Shown here one piece after another: positions 7,720-16,290 of a DNA stretch of 64,000 nt; position 1 is the stretch's first letter; every line of letters begins with the position of its first letter. Origin of the DNA: Streptacidiphilus neutrinimicus (GTDB lineage: Bacteria > Actinomycetota > Actinomycetes > Streptomycetales > Streptomycetaceae); contig NZ_BBPO01000027.1 of the NCBI RefSeq assembly GCF_000787815.1, forward strand, positions 15,281 through 79,280, in the 5' to 3' direction. The notes under the pieces are model-generated. The model was not told the DNA's origin. It saw only the letters and a program-made list of their open reading frames with translations, and did no database searches. The position numbers were made by a program, and so were the translations under genes.

Positions 7720-8688
7720 TCAGCGCTCGCGGCCCCGGGGCTTCAGGCGCAGGGCGGGCAACTCCGGGGCGGGAATCGGCCCGCCGTCGTAGCCGTGGAC
7801 CTCGCCGAAGCGGTCGCCGGTCATCCAGTCCTCGCGGGCCTGGGCGATCTCCTCGTGGGTGCGGCCGACGAAGTTCCACCACATGACCAGCTTCTCGGCG
7901 AAGGGCTCGCCGCCCAGCAGCATCACCTGGGCCGGGCCGTCGTCCGCGCGGAGCGGCAGTTCGCGGCGGCCGCAGCCGAGGTAGAGCAGGGAGCCGACCT
8001 CCACGCGCACGCCGTCGACCGTCGCGGCGCCGCTCATGGCCAGGACGGCGTACTCGAAGTCGGGGTGCAGCGGGAGGCGGGCGTCGGCGCCGTCCGCGAG
8101 CGAGAGATCCGCTCCGACGAGCGGGGTGAAGGTGCGGCCCGGGGACGCGGCGCCGTCCAGGCTGCCGAGGATGACCGTCGCGTCCACGCCCTGGCCCTGG
8201 ACCCGCGGCAGCTCCGGGTGGTGCTCGAAAGTCGGCTCGGTGAACCGGTGCTCGTCGGGGAGCGCGACCCACAGCTGCGCGCCGTGCAGCCACTTGCCGT
8301 GCGCGCGCGGCGACTGCTCCGAGTGGGAGATGGCGCGACCGGACGTCATCAGCCCGAGCTGGCGCGGGCGGACCGTCTGCACCGTGCCGAGGCTGTCCCG
8401 GTGCTCGATGAAGCCGTCGTGGAGCCAGCTGACGGTCTGCAGACCCATGTGCGGATGCGGCGCGACCTGCATGCCGGGCTCGCGCTCGATGTCGTCGGGG
8501 CCGTAGTGGTCAACGAAGCACCAGGCGCCGATCATCCGCCGGCCCAGGTTGGGCAGCAGGCGCCGGACGACGGTGCTCTCGCCCAGCTGCACGTCACGCC
8601 CGGTGAGGAGTTCACGGACCGGCTCGGCGACGACGTCCTCCCGGCCGCCGCACACGCTCGGTTGGGGCTTCAGGTCCAGGTTGCTCAT
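7720..8688 (-). CDS. Pirin family protein
   Basis: A 322-residue bicupin with the pirin N-terminal metal site (PHPHMGLQTVSWLHDG then IEHRDS; His, His, His, and acidic ligand of the Fe site). The pirin C-terminal cupin begins near residue 190 (GVRVEVGSLLYLG and FVGRTHEEI). Bacterial pirins can act as quercetinases or redox-sensitive regulators; which applies is not visible. It starts at ATG 8688 with a minus-strand TACCCT 7 nt upstream and no Shine-Dalgarno sequence, so it is probably leaderless. It is followed upstream by oxyR on the same strand, not closely linked. Confidence 0.9.
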   Translation of the reverse strand: MSNLDLKPQPSVCGGREDVVAEPVRELLTGRDVQLGESTVVRRLLPNLGRRMIGAWCFVDHYGPDDIEREPGMQVAPHPHMGLQTVSWLHDGFIEHRDSLGTVQTVRPRQLGLMTSGRAISHSEQSPRAHGKWLHGAQLWVALPDEHRFTEPTFEHHPELPRVQGQGVDATVILGSLDGAASPGRTFTPLVGADLSLADGADARLPLHPDFEYAVLAMSGAATVDGVRVEVGSLLYLGCGRRELPLRADDGPAQVMLLGGEPFAEKLVMWWNFVGRTHEEIAQAREDWMTGDRFGEVHGYDGGPIPAPELPALRLKPRGRER

Positions 8689-8776
8689 GCCCGCCAGGGT
8701 ATGCCGCAGGGCGTCCGACCGGGGATCACACGCCGGGGTCGGGCTGCGGGGGCAGAGGCCGGGTCAGGCGCCAGGG

Positions 8777-9733
8777 TCAAACGCCGGTGCCGTTCACCGC
8801 CCCCAGCACCCTGACCGGGAGTTCGCACACCGCGTCACGCAGTGACTCGGCGAAGCGCCGGTACTCCGCCGTCCTGGGCGAGGAAGGACGGTGGGCGAGG
8901 CCGACCCGACGGCCCGGCGCCGGGTCCGCGAAGCGGGTGACGGTGAGCGCGGAGGCGCGCCCGGCCTCGACGGGCACGGCCGTTGCGGGCAGCAGGGTGA
9001 CCCCGAGCCCGCCCGCGACCAGCTGGACCAGCGTGGACAGGCCCGCCGCCCGGGTCGCGCCCGGCTCGGCGCCCACCTCGCGACACAGGTCGAGCGCCTG
9101 GTCGCGCAGGCAGTGGCCCTCCTCCAGCAGCAGGACGTCCAGGTCCAGCAGCACGTCACGCGGCACGTCCACGCGTCCGGCCAGCTCGTGGTCGGAGGGC
9201 GTGACCAGGACGAAGTCCTCGTCGTAGAGGGGGATGTCGACCAGCCCTCCGCCCGCCGGGAGGGCGAGCAGCAGCAGGTCGAGCCGGCCTGTGCCGAGGC
9301 CGTCCAGCAGCTGGTCCGTGCGCTCCTCGTGCACGTGCAGCTCCAGGTCCGGGTACCGGTCGCGGGCCAGCCGCAGCACCGTGGGGAGCAGGTAGGGTGC
9401 GATCGTCGGGATCACCCCGAGGTGGAGCGGCCCGGTGAAAGGCCGCCGGGAGGCCTCGACCTCCTCCGTCAGCGCGTGCAGCGCGCCGAGGACGGACTGT
9501 GCGTGCCGCGCCACGCGCTCCCCCACCGGCGTCAGCAGCACCTTGCGCGTCGTCCGCTCGACCAGCTGGACGTCGAGCGACTCCTCGAGCGCGGCGACGG
9601 CGCCGGACAGCGCCGGCTGGCTCATCCGCAGCGCGGCGGCCGCCTCCCGGAAGTGCAGGTGCTCCGCGACGGCCACGAAGGCTCGAAGCTGGGAAACACT
9701 GGGCGGGCGGCTGGTGGTGCGGGCCTTACTGAT
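8777..9733 (-). CDS. oxyR: OxyR peroxide-sensing LysR regulator, possible AUC start
   Basis: A LysR-type activator of peroxide defence. The redox cysteines are in GHCLRDQALDLC, with the C-x8-C spacing of E. coli OxyR Cys199/Cys208. The helix-turn-helix is RMSQPALSGAVAALEESL. The first standard start codon is GTG 9676 (299 aa), but that cuts the first helix of the DNA-binding domain (QLRAFVAVAEHLHFREAA). Extending upstream to residue ISKARTTSRPPSVSQLRAF gives 318 aa, starting at ATC 9733-9731 with a perfect GGAGG (9743-9739) five bases before it. No ATG, GTG, TTG or CTG lies between them. It is divergent from ahpC. Confidence 0.9.
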   Translation of the reverse strand: MSKARTTSRPPSVSQLRAFVAVAEHLHFREAAAALRMSQPALSGAVAALEESLDVQLVERTTRKVLLTPVGERVARHAQSVLGALHALTEEVEASRRPFTGPLHLGVIPTIAPYLLPTVLRLARDRYPDLELHVHEERTDQLLDGLGTGRLDLLLLALPAGGGLVDIPLYDEDFVLVTPSDHELAGRVDVPRDVLLDLDVLLLEEGHCLRDQALDLCREVGAEPGATRAAGLSTLVQLVAGGLGVTLLPATAVPVEAGRASALTVTRFADPAPGRRVGLAHRPSSPRTAEYRRFAESLRDAVCELPVRVLGAVNGTGV

Positions 9734-9841
9734 AACTTCCTCCGATCAACTCCTTCGATTCTAGCTATTTCACTGATCAATGTCCGACATGCGAGATTGA
9801 CGGGGCACACCGCACGCACCGGATCCCGGAGGACACCCCTC
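9734..9841. promoter_or_regulatory. Divergent oxyR-ahpC control region
   Basis: This region has lower GC than its surroundings. Two GATCAA copies (9744 and 9775) are 31 bp apart and flank TAGCTA (9762-9767). This is the expected place for OxyR binding to control ahpCD and itself; the precise site is not assignable. GGAGGACACC before 9842 is the ahpC ribosome site. Confidence 0.5.
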
Positions 9842-10396
9842 ATGCTCACCATCGGTGACCAGTTCCCCGCCTTCAAGCTCAACGCCGTCGTCGGCCCCTC
9901 CGCCGACAAGCTGGAGTTCAAGGAGATCTCCGGTGAGGACCAGAAGGGCTGGAAGGTCGTCTTCTTCTGGCCGATGGACTTCACCTTCGTGTGTCCGACC
10001 GAGATCGCCGCGTTCGGCAAGCTGAACGAGGAGTTCACGGACCGCGACGCGCAGATCCTGGGCGTCTCCGGCGACTCCGAGTTCGTGCACCACGCCTGGC
10101 GTCGTGACCACAAGGACCTGGCCGAGCTGCCCTTCCCGATGCTGGCCGACATCAAGCACGAGCTGATGAGCGCCTGCGGCGTCGAGAACGCGGACGGCAC
10201 CGCCCAGCGCGCCGTCTTCATCGTCGACCCGAACAACGAGATCCAGTTCGTGATGGTCACCGCCGGCTCCGTGGGCCGCAACCCCAAGGAGGTCCTGCGG
10301 GTCCTCGACGCCCTGCAGACCGACGAGCTGTGCCCGTGCAACTGGAACAAGGGCGAGAACACCCTCGACCCGGTCGCGCTGCTCGCGGGCGAGTGA
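9842..10396 (+). CDS. ahpC: Alkyl hydroperoxide peroxidase AhpC
   Basis: A 184-residue typical 2-Cys peroxiredoxin that reduces H2O2 and organic peroxides in the cytoplasm. The peroxidatic Cys51 is in TFVCPTE; the resolving cysteines are at C164/C166 in ELCPCNW, as in mycobacterial-type AhpC. It starts at ATG 9842 with CGGAGG upstream. It is divergent from oxyR and only 9 nt before ahpD, its reductant partner, so the two form an operon controlled by OxyR. Confidence 0.97.
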   Translation: MLTIGDQFPAFKLNAVVGPSADKLEFKEISGEDQKGWKVVFFWPMDFTFVCPTEIAAFGKLNEEFTDRDAQILGVSGDSEFVHHAWRRDHKDLAELPFPMLADIKHELMSACGVENADGTAQRAVFIVDPNNEIQFVMVTAGSVGRNPKEVLRVLDALQTDELCPCNWNKGENTLDPVALLAGE

Positions 10397-10405
10397 GCTG
10401 ATCGC

Positions 10406-10936
10406 ATGGCACTCGACGAACTGAAGGCGGCTCTGCCGGAGTACGCCAAGGACCTCAAGCTCAACCTGGGCTCGGTCATCGGCAACAGCGAGCTGCCGCA
10501 GCAGCAGCTCTGGGGCACCGTCCTGGCCTGCGCGATCGCCTCGCGCAGCGAGCGGGTCCTGGCGGAGCTGGAGCCGGAGGCGCGCGCCAACCTCAAGCCC
10601 GAGGCGTACGACGCGGCGAAGGCCGCGGCGGCGATCATGGCGATGAACAACGTCTACTACCGGACGCTGCACCTGCTCTCCGACAAGGAGTACGGGACCA
10701 TGCGCGCCGGCCTGCGGATGAACGTCATCGGCAACCCGGGCGTGGAGAAGGTCGACTTCGAGCTCTGGTCCCTGGCGGTCTCGGCCATCAACGGCTGCGG
10801 CCAGTGCCTCGACTCCCACGAGCAGGTGCTGCGCAAGGCGGGCGTGGACCGCGAGGTCATCCAGTCCGCGTTCAAGATCGCCGCGGTCGTCCAGGCCGTC
10901 GGCGTCACCCTCGAAACCGAGGGCCGCCTGGCCTGA
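10406..10936 (+). CDS. ahpD: Alkyl hydroperoxide reductase AhpD
   Basis: A 176-residue carboxymuconolactone-decarboxylase-fold disulfide reductase that regenerates AhpC. The catalytic motif is C131-G-Q-C134 with H138 ([11 protein letters not shown]). It is co-transcribed with ahpC (9-nt spacing), and its length is normal for the family. The start at ATG 10406 has only a weak GAG-type ribosome site, consistent with translational coupling to ahpC. Confidence 0.96.
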   Translation: MALDELKAALPEYAKDLKLNLGSVIGNSELPQQQLWGTVLACAIASRSERVLAELEPEARANLKPEAYDAAKAAAAIMAMNNVYYRTLHLLSDKEYGTMRAGLRMNVIGNPGVEKVDFELWSLAVSAINGCGQCLDSHEQVLRKAGVDREVIQSAFKIAAVVQAVGVTLETEGRLA

Positions 10937-10964
10937 GGCTTTCACCGCAGCAGCCAGCTGCAGC

Positions 10965-11160
10965 GCGCAAGGGGCGGGGCTGTGCCGACCTGCGGCTCCG
11001 CCGCCTGGGCGCGACCAGCCCCACGGCACTCCCGCGGCCAGTTGCACCGCCCGGGGGCGCGGGGCACTGCGCGACAAGCCACGCCGAGTGGTGAGTCGCC
11101 CAGCGAGCAGGGCCACCCGCACAGGGTGCTTGCCCGCGCAGTTCCCCGCGCCCCTTTCGG
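10965..11160. repeat. Streptomycete intergenic GGGGCGCGGGGA-type repeat with inverted copy
   Basis: Direct and inverted versions of an AAGGGGCGCGGGGAACTGCG-like motif occur at about 10965-10980, 11053-11081 and, inverted, 11136-11160. It fills the gap between the convergent ahpD and AI-2E genes and can form a large stem. This kind of interspersed element is common between streptomycete genes and may aid termination. Confidence 0.65.
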
Positions 11161-11164
11161 TTCG

Positions 11165-12484
11165 CTACTCGCTTGCCGCGGCCGTCAGTGCGGCGCGAAT
11201 GTCCTCGTCGACCGCGTGCCGGGCACGCAGGTAGCCGACGACGGTGTTGGTCACCGCGACCAGCGGGACCGCCACCACCGCGCCGCCGATGCCGCCGATG
11301 ATGGAGCCGGAGGCCACCGCCAGGATGACCGCGAGCGGGTGGACCCGCACGGCGCGGCCGAGGATCAGCGGCTGGAGCAGGTGGCCCTCGATCTGCTGGA
11401 CCCCTAGCAGCACCGCCAGCACCAGCAGCGCGGTGACCGGCCCGTGCGTCACCAGGCCGATGAGGACCGCGATGGTGCCGGTGATCAGCGCCCCGACCAG
11501 CGGGACGAACGCGCCGAGGAAGATGATCACCGCGATGGGCATGGCCAGCGGCACGCCCAGCAGGTAGATGCCGATGCCGATCGACAGCGAGTCGATGAAG
11601 GCGACGACGACCGTTCCGCGCACGTACGCGGTCAGCGTGGACCAGGCCCGCGGACCCGCGCCCGCCGCGGACACGCGGGAGCGGACGGGTAGCAGCCGCA
11701 GGCACCAGCCCCAGATGCGCTCGCCGTCGTACAGCAGGAAGTACGTGCAGAACGCGGCCAGGAACACCCCGGTCACGATCTCGACCACGACGCTGACGGT
11801 GTCGAAGCCGAAGGACGCGATCTGGTCGCTGTTGGTGCCGACGACCTTGGTGAGCTGGTTGGCGAACTGGTTGATCTGCGTGTCGGTGAGGTGCATCGGG
11901 CCGGTCTCCAGCCAGTGGCGGATCTGGCCGATGCCCTTCTGCACCTGGTCGGTCAGCTGGTTGAGATGGGTGCTGACCTGCCAGAACACGAACCAGGCGA
12001 CCAGCCCGATGCTGGCCAGGCCGCCGAGGAAGGTCAGGGCCGTCGCGAGGCCGCGCGGGACGCCGTGGCGCTTGAGCCAGTGGACCGTGGGCTGCAGCAG
12101 CGCGCTGATCAGCAGGGCGGCGACGAAGGCCAGGGCGACGATCCGCAGCGTGCCGATGATCTGCAGCAGCACGTACAGGCCGGCGCCGACCAGCAGCAGC
12201 CGCCACATGCCCTCCGCGGCCACCCGCAGGGTCCACGGGACCGCCTCCGCCGGATGCGCGGGACGGGCCGGGTAGGGAGGGAGGTCCGACCGCGCCGCGA
12301 CGGGCATCACCTGGGGCGGGACGACCGGGGTCGTCGTCTCGGGCGCGTGCACGTGCACGACCCGGTCGGGGGCCTTGGCCGACTCGGACTCGGCCTCGGC
12401 GCGCCGATGGGCCAGCCACCCTCGAAACGCCTGCCATGCGTTGCCCACGCCCGCCATCCCGTCCGCCCTCGCCTCCGCGACCAT
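11165..12484 (-). CDS. AI-2E family transporter
   Basis: A membrane protein of about 439 residues in the AI-2 exporter/UPF0118 family. After a polar N-terminus there are paired helices at about 80-130, then a long amphipathic segment (HLNQLTDQVQKGIGQI). The conserved C-terminal block includes FLGAFVPLVGALITG, IEGHLLQPLILGRAVRVHP and GGAVVAVPLVAV. Relatives export AI-2 or act as Na+/H+ antiporters; the substrate is unclear. ATG 12484 or 12457 is the likely start; the frame stays open to 12658, but that part is low-complexity and lacks a ribosome site. Confidence 0.85.
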   Translation of the reverse strand: MVAEARADGMAGVGNAWQAFRGWLAHRRAEAESESAKAPDRVVHVHAPETTTPVVPPQVMPVAARSDLPPYPARPAHPAEAVPWTLRVAAEGMWRLLLVGAGLYVLLQIIGTLRIVALAFVAALLISALLQPTVHWLKRHGVPRGLATALTFLGGLASIGLVAWFVFWQVSTHLNQLTDQVQKGIGQIRHWLETGPMHLTDTQINQFANQLTKVVGTNSDQIASFGFDTVSVVVEIVTGVFLAAFCTYFLLYDGERIWGWCLRLLPVRSRVSAAGAGPRAWSTLTAYVRGTVVVAFIDSLSIGIGIYLLGVPLAMPIAVIIFLGAFVPLVGALITGTIAVLIGLVTHGPVTALLVLAVLLGVQQIEGHLLQPLILGRAVRVHPLAVILAVASGSIIGGIGGAVVAVPLVAVTNTVVGYLRARHAVDEDIRAALTAAASE

Positions 12485-12683
12485 TCCGGCTGTGAACGCT
12501 ACCTGGTGCGTGTGGCTGCAGGGCGCTCGCCCACGGGAAAGCCGTGCGACCGACCGCGGAACGGCGATGGAGGTATCAGATTTTTTTGGGCAAATCAGGA
12601 GAAAGAGGTTTAGCCCCGGAAGGCCCCGGGGACTGTCCACCACGAGGCCGTCCCGCACACGCGGCCTCTCCGTGGGAGAAGTA

Positions 12684-12718
12684 GGAAGCCCCCGATCGGA
12701 CAGGGATCGGGGGCTTCC
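12684..12718. terminator. Strong rho-independent-type hairpin
   Basis: Fourteen-bp perfect arms (GGAAGCCCCCGATC and its complement) surround a 7-nt loop. It lies downstream of the SLT transglycosylase gene, 37 nt after its stop. The 12485-12754 gap otherwise holds only the upstream region of the AI-2E gene, with a T-run at 12577-12583. Confidence 0.85.
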
Positions 12719-12754
12719 GCGCGTTCGTCGCGAACCGTGTTCGTCGTGAACGGC

Positions 12755-13414
12755 TCAGTACCAGCTGTTGGCCTGCCAGAACGACCAGGCGCCGCAGGGG
12801 CTGCCGTAGCGGGAGTTCATGTAGTTGAGGCCCCAGCGTATCTGCGTCGCGGGGTTGGTCCGCCAGTCGGCGCCGGCCGAGGCCATCTTGGAGCCCGGCA
12901 GGGCCTGCACCAGGCCGTACGCGCCGGAGCCCGGATTGGTGGCCTGGTAGTTCCAGCCGCTCTCGCGCGTGACGATGTGGCTGAAGCAGGAGAACTGCGT
13001 GGCGTTCCCGATGATCGACGCGGCGAGCGCCTGCACCGACCCGGGGCTGTAGGAGACCAGCTGCTGCCGCTGCTGGGCCGCGGCGGCACGCGAGGCCGCC
13101 TGCTCCTTGGCGCGCTGCTCGGCCGCGGCCTTGGCACGCGCCGCGTCGGCGGCCTTGGTGCGGGCCTCCTGAGCGGCGGCCTTCTGCGCGGTCACGAGCG
13201 CAGCGGACTGCTGCGCGTCACTCTGGCGGGTCAGATTGTCCGCGACAACCTGCGCCGAGCCGCCCATGGGGACTTCGGCAAGAAGGGTCGAGCCTGCGAC
13301 GTCGGACACCTGGGCCGGCTTCGTCTCGCCAGAGGCGACACCGACGACCGCACCGACAGCAGTCACAGCAGTGGCGGAGGCCACTGCCATCCCCCGAACC
13401 GAGATCCGGTTCAC
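12755..13414 (-). CDS. Secreted SLT-type lytic transglycosylase
   Basis: A 219-residue secreted protein. The N-terminal signal-like segment (about 1-35, MAVASATAVTAVGAVVGVASG) is followed by an Ala/Lys/Glu-rich coiled coil (about 75-120). A compact C-terminal transglycosylase domain has catalytic Glu in TRESGWNYQATNPGSGAYGL and ends in WSFWQANSWY. It is expected to cut peptidoglycan glycan strands. GTG 13414 is chosen for the SD GGAAGGAAA 5 nt upstream; the frame opens further upstream but without a signal peptide. The 5' leader forms a stem that reaches the ribosome site. Confidence 0.9.
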   Translation of the reverse strand: MNRISVRGMAVASATAVTAVGAVVGVASGETKPAQVSDVAGSTLLAEVPMGGSAQVVADNLTRQSDAQQSAALVTAQKAAAQEARTKAADAARAKAAAEQRAKEQAASRAAAAQQRQQLVSYSPGSVQALAASIIGNATQFSCFSHIVTRESGWNYQATNPGSGAYGLVQALPGSKMASAGADWRTNPATQIRWGLNYMNSRYGSPCGAWSFWQANSWY

Positions 13415-13425
13415 ATGGTTTCCTT

Positions 13426-13477
13426 CCAGCGTCGCCCGTATGGTGACCGAACGGACGAACCCCGCCCCTGACGCTGG
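13426..13477 (-). promoter_or_regulatory. Structured 5' leader abutting the ribosome site; riboswitch candidate
   Basis: In the mRNA, CCAGCGUC (13477-13470) pairs perfectly with GACGCUGG (13433-13426), enclosing CCGUUCGG-type inner pairing. The closing strand runs directly into the GGAAGGAAA ribosome site (13427-13419). Cell-wall hydrolase genes of actinobacteria often carry c-di-AMP (ydaO) riboswitches, and some local motifs resemble one, but the canonical core is not convincingly complete. The rest of the 13415-13788 gap shows no gene. Confidence 0.4.
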
Positions 13478-13788
13478 CCTCCCCCATGCTCTGGTCACGG
13501 AAGACGCGGGCCCGTTGCTCCCCGGTCTCCCGGATCGCGATCTGCTCGGGCGGCGTGCGGCGCCATGCATGCTGCACGCGGGGCCTGACAGATCCCACAC
13601 ACTGCCGCACCGCAACGCGCAAGCGCAATTCTCGTTTGCGTGGCGAAGCTCACACGGCCCATACGGGCGTCAATTCTCGCCAGAACCTGGCCCACGGTCT
13701 GACGAATCGTTACGCTGCTGTGCCCTCCCGCGCCGTGGGCTCGCCACGGTGGTGCGGAAGGGCACAGTTACGAGGGATTTCGCCCGTT

Positions 13789-15111
13789 TCAGGGCTGGAT
13801 GTCCTCCAGCATCTCGGTCACCAGTGCGGCAATCGGAGAACGCTCCGAGCGGTTGAGCGTGACGTGAGCGAAGAGGGGATGCCCCTTCAGCTTCTCCACG
13901 ACCGCCACCACACCGTCGTACCGACCCACCCTCAGGTTGTCACGCTGGGCGATGTCGTGGGTCAGCACGACCCGCGAACCCTGCCCGATCCGGGACAGAA
14001 CGGTCAGCAGCACGTTGCGCTCCAACGACTGCGCCTCGTCGACGATCACGAAGGCGTCGTGCAGCGAGCGGCCACGGATGTGGGTGAGCGGAAGGACCTC
14101 CAGCATCCCGCGGGAGAGCACCTCCTCGATGACGTCCGGGGTGGTCACCGCGGAGAGCGTGTCGAAGACGGCCTGGGCCCACGGGCCCATCTTCTCCGCC
14201 TCGCTGCCCGGGAGGTAGCCCAACTCCTGCCCGCCGACCGCGTACAACGGCCGGAACACCATCACCTTGCGGTGCTGACGCCGCTCGAGCACCGCCTCCA
14301 GGCCGGCGCAGAGCGCGAGCGCGGACTTGCCGGTGCCGGCCCGTCCGCCGAGGGACACGATGCCGACCTCCTGGTCGAGCAACAGGTCCAAGGCCACCCT
14401 CTGTTCGGCGCTGCGTCCGCGCAGCCCGAAGGCCTCACGGTCTCCGCGCACCAGGCGCACCCGCTGGTCGGCCGTCACCCGGCCGAGCGCCTTGCCCCGC
14501 TCCGAGGTCAGCACGAGGCCGGTGTGAACCGGGAAGTCGCGCGCCTCAGGGACGTCGAGCGGGTCGCCTGCGAACAGGCCGTCAACCTCCTCGGCACTGA
14601 CGGCCAATTCAGACATTCCGGTCCAGCCGGAGGTGATCGCCAGCTCGGCCCGGTACTCCTCGGCCAGCAGGCCGACGGAGGAGGCCTTGACCCGCAGCGG
14701 CAGGTCCTTGGAGACGACGGTGACGTCGTACCCCTCGGCCTGCAGGTTCCTGGCCACGGCCAGGATCCGGGTGTCGGCGTCGCCCAGCCGGTAGCCGGCG
14801 GGGAGGACGGAGGGATCGGTGTGGTTCAGCTCGACCCTGATCGTGCCGCCCAGCTCGCCCACGGGGATGGGCGTGTCGAGGCGGCCGTAGCGGACCCGGT
14901 AGTCGTCCAGCAGACGCAGGGCCTGCCGGGCGAAGTAGCCGAGCTCCGGGTGGTGTCGCTTGGCCTCCAGCTCGGTCACCACGACCACGGGCAGCACGAC
15001 CTCGTGCTCCTCGAACCTGGTCATGGCACTCGGGTCAGCCAGCAGGACACTGGTGTCGAGGACGTACGTGCGCCGGTCGTGCAAGCTCCGGCGGCTCTTG
15101 GAACTGACCAC
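13789..15111 (-). CDS. PIN-PhoH family ATPase/ribonuclease
   Basis: A 440-residue PhoH2-type protein. The N-terminal PIN ribonuclease domain (about 10-150) has acidic residues in [22 protein letters not shown] and [11 protein letters not shown]. The C-terminal PhoH P-loop domain has Walker [13 protein letters not shown], Walker [12 protein letters not shown] and [11 protein letters not shown]. Family members are sequence-specific RNA helicase/RNases. GTG 15111 is preferred, with GGGAGG 5 nt upstream; the upstream 45 codons of open frame lack PIN homology. Confidence 0.93.
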   Translation of the reverse strand: MVSSKSRRSLHDRRTYVLDTSVLLADPSAMTRFEEHEVVLPVVVVTELEAKRHHPELGYFARQALRLLDDYRVRYGRLDTPIPVGELGGTIRVELNHTDPSVLPAGYRLGDADTRILAVARNLQAEGYDVTVVSKDLPLRVKASSVGLLAEEYRAELAITSGWTGMSELAVSAEEVDGLFAGDPLDVPEARDFPVHTGLVLTSERGKALGRVTADQRVRLVRGDREAFGLRGRSAEQRVALDLLLDQEVGIVSLGGRAGTGKSALALCAGLEAVLERRQHRKVMVFRPLYAVGGQELGYLPGSEAEKMGPWAQAVFDTLSAVTTPDVIEEVLSRGMLEVLPLTHIRGRSLHDAFVIVDEAQSLERNVLLTVLSRIGQGSRVVLTHDIAQRDNLRVGRYDGVVAVVEKLKGHPLFAHVTLNRSERSPIAALVTEMLEDIQP

Positions 15112-15373
15112 AGGGCCTCCCGGGCGAGTGGCCCCGTGCCACCCGCAGTCGCCGCGTCCTCCGGCCCCGTTGGCCGAGGTCGCGGTCTGACTGCGGTATT
15201 CCCCAGGTGTCCCATTCCATGCAGCCGGCGACATCGTGACGACCAAGATTCACCTGGCGGTGACCTTGCCCACCTGCTGTGAACCGGACGTCCACATCCG
15301 TCCCGAGGAGCTCGCGCCGAGCGGACCCCGGCCCGGGTAGGCCTTCTGGAGCCCCGTCAGCCTTCTGCGGCCG

Positions 15374-16165
15374 CTATCCGCCGTATCTGCGGTTGCGGGC
15401 GGCGTAGTCGCGCAGGGCGCGGAGGAAGTCGACCTTGCGGAAGGCCGGCCAGTAGGCCTCGCAGAAGTAGAACTCCGAGTGCGCCGACTGCCACAGCAGG
15501 AAGCCGGAGAGACGCTGCTCCCCCGAGGTGCGGATGACCAGGTCCGGGTCCGGCTGCCCGGAGGTGTAGAGGTGGCGCGAGATCTGCTCGATGTCGATCA
15601 TCTCCGCCACCTGCTCCACCGGCTTGCCCGCGGCCCCCTGCTCACGCAGCAGCTTGCGGACGGCCTCGACGATCTCGTGGCGCCCGCCGTAGCCGACGGC
15701 GACGTTCACCACCAGCCCGGGGTTGTCCGCGCTGGCCTGGTCGGCCTCCTTGAGCACGGTGGCGGTGGAGGCCGGCAACAGGTCGAGCGCGCCGACGGGG
15801 TGGACCCGCCACCGGCCCGTCGCGGCCAGGCCGCGCACGGCCTCCTCGATGATGCCGAGCAGCGGCACCAGCTCCTCGGCCGGACGGTTGAGGTTGTCCG
15901 TGGAGAGCAGCCACAGGGTGACCACCTCGACGCCGGTCTCCTCGCACCAGCCGAGGAACTCCGGGATCTTGTCCGCCCCGGTCTGGTGGCCGTCCGCCGT
16001 GGACATGCCCGCGGCGCGGGCCCAGCGCCGGTTGCCGTCGAGCATCACGCCGACGTGCCGAGGCGCCCGGGCGCGGTCGAGGTGGGCCTCGACTCGGTGG
16101 CCGTACAGCCCGTAGACGGCACTCCGGAGCAGCGGCGTGCGCCGGACCAGCCTTCCGATGTCCAT
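15374..16165 (-). CDS. uppS: cis-Prenyltransferase (undecaprenyl diphosphate synthase family)
   Basis: A 263-residue UPP synthase-type enzyme that condenses isopentenyl diphosphate onto allylic diphosphates. The catalytic motif HVGVMLDGNRRWAR holds the essential Asp. The other family blocks are LSTDNLNRP, VAVGYGGRHEI and RTSGEQRLSGFLLWQSAHSE. It starts at ATG 16165 with GGAGGGG 10 nt upstream. Streptomycetes usually carry two such paralogs, one for cell-wall undecaprenyl and one for shorter or different chains; which one this is cannot be decided here. Confidence 0.9.
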   Translation of the reverse strand: MDIGRLVRRTPLLRSAVYGLYGHRVEAHLDRARAPRHVGVMLDGNRRWARAAGMSTADGHQTGADKIPEFLGWCEETGVEVVTLWLLSTDNLNRPAEELVPLLGIIEEAVRGLAATGRWRVHPVGALDLLPASTATVLKEADQASADNPGLVVNVAVGYGGRHEIVEAVRKLLREQGAAGKPVEQVAEMIDIEQISRHLYTSGQPDPDLVIRTSGEQRLSGFLLWQSAHSEFYFCEAYWPAFRKVDFLRALRDYAARNRRYGG

Positions 16166-16290
16166 GACGACGGCCCCTCCATGTGCTCGCGCGTGCGGGG
16201 GCCACCCTACTCCGCGCCGGTTAATGTTCAGTCTGGAGACAAAACCCCGGAGCCGCCTCCCTCCCCGGACCACCCCTGGAGTACGCCCCC

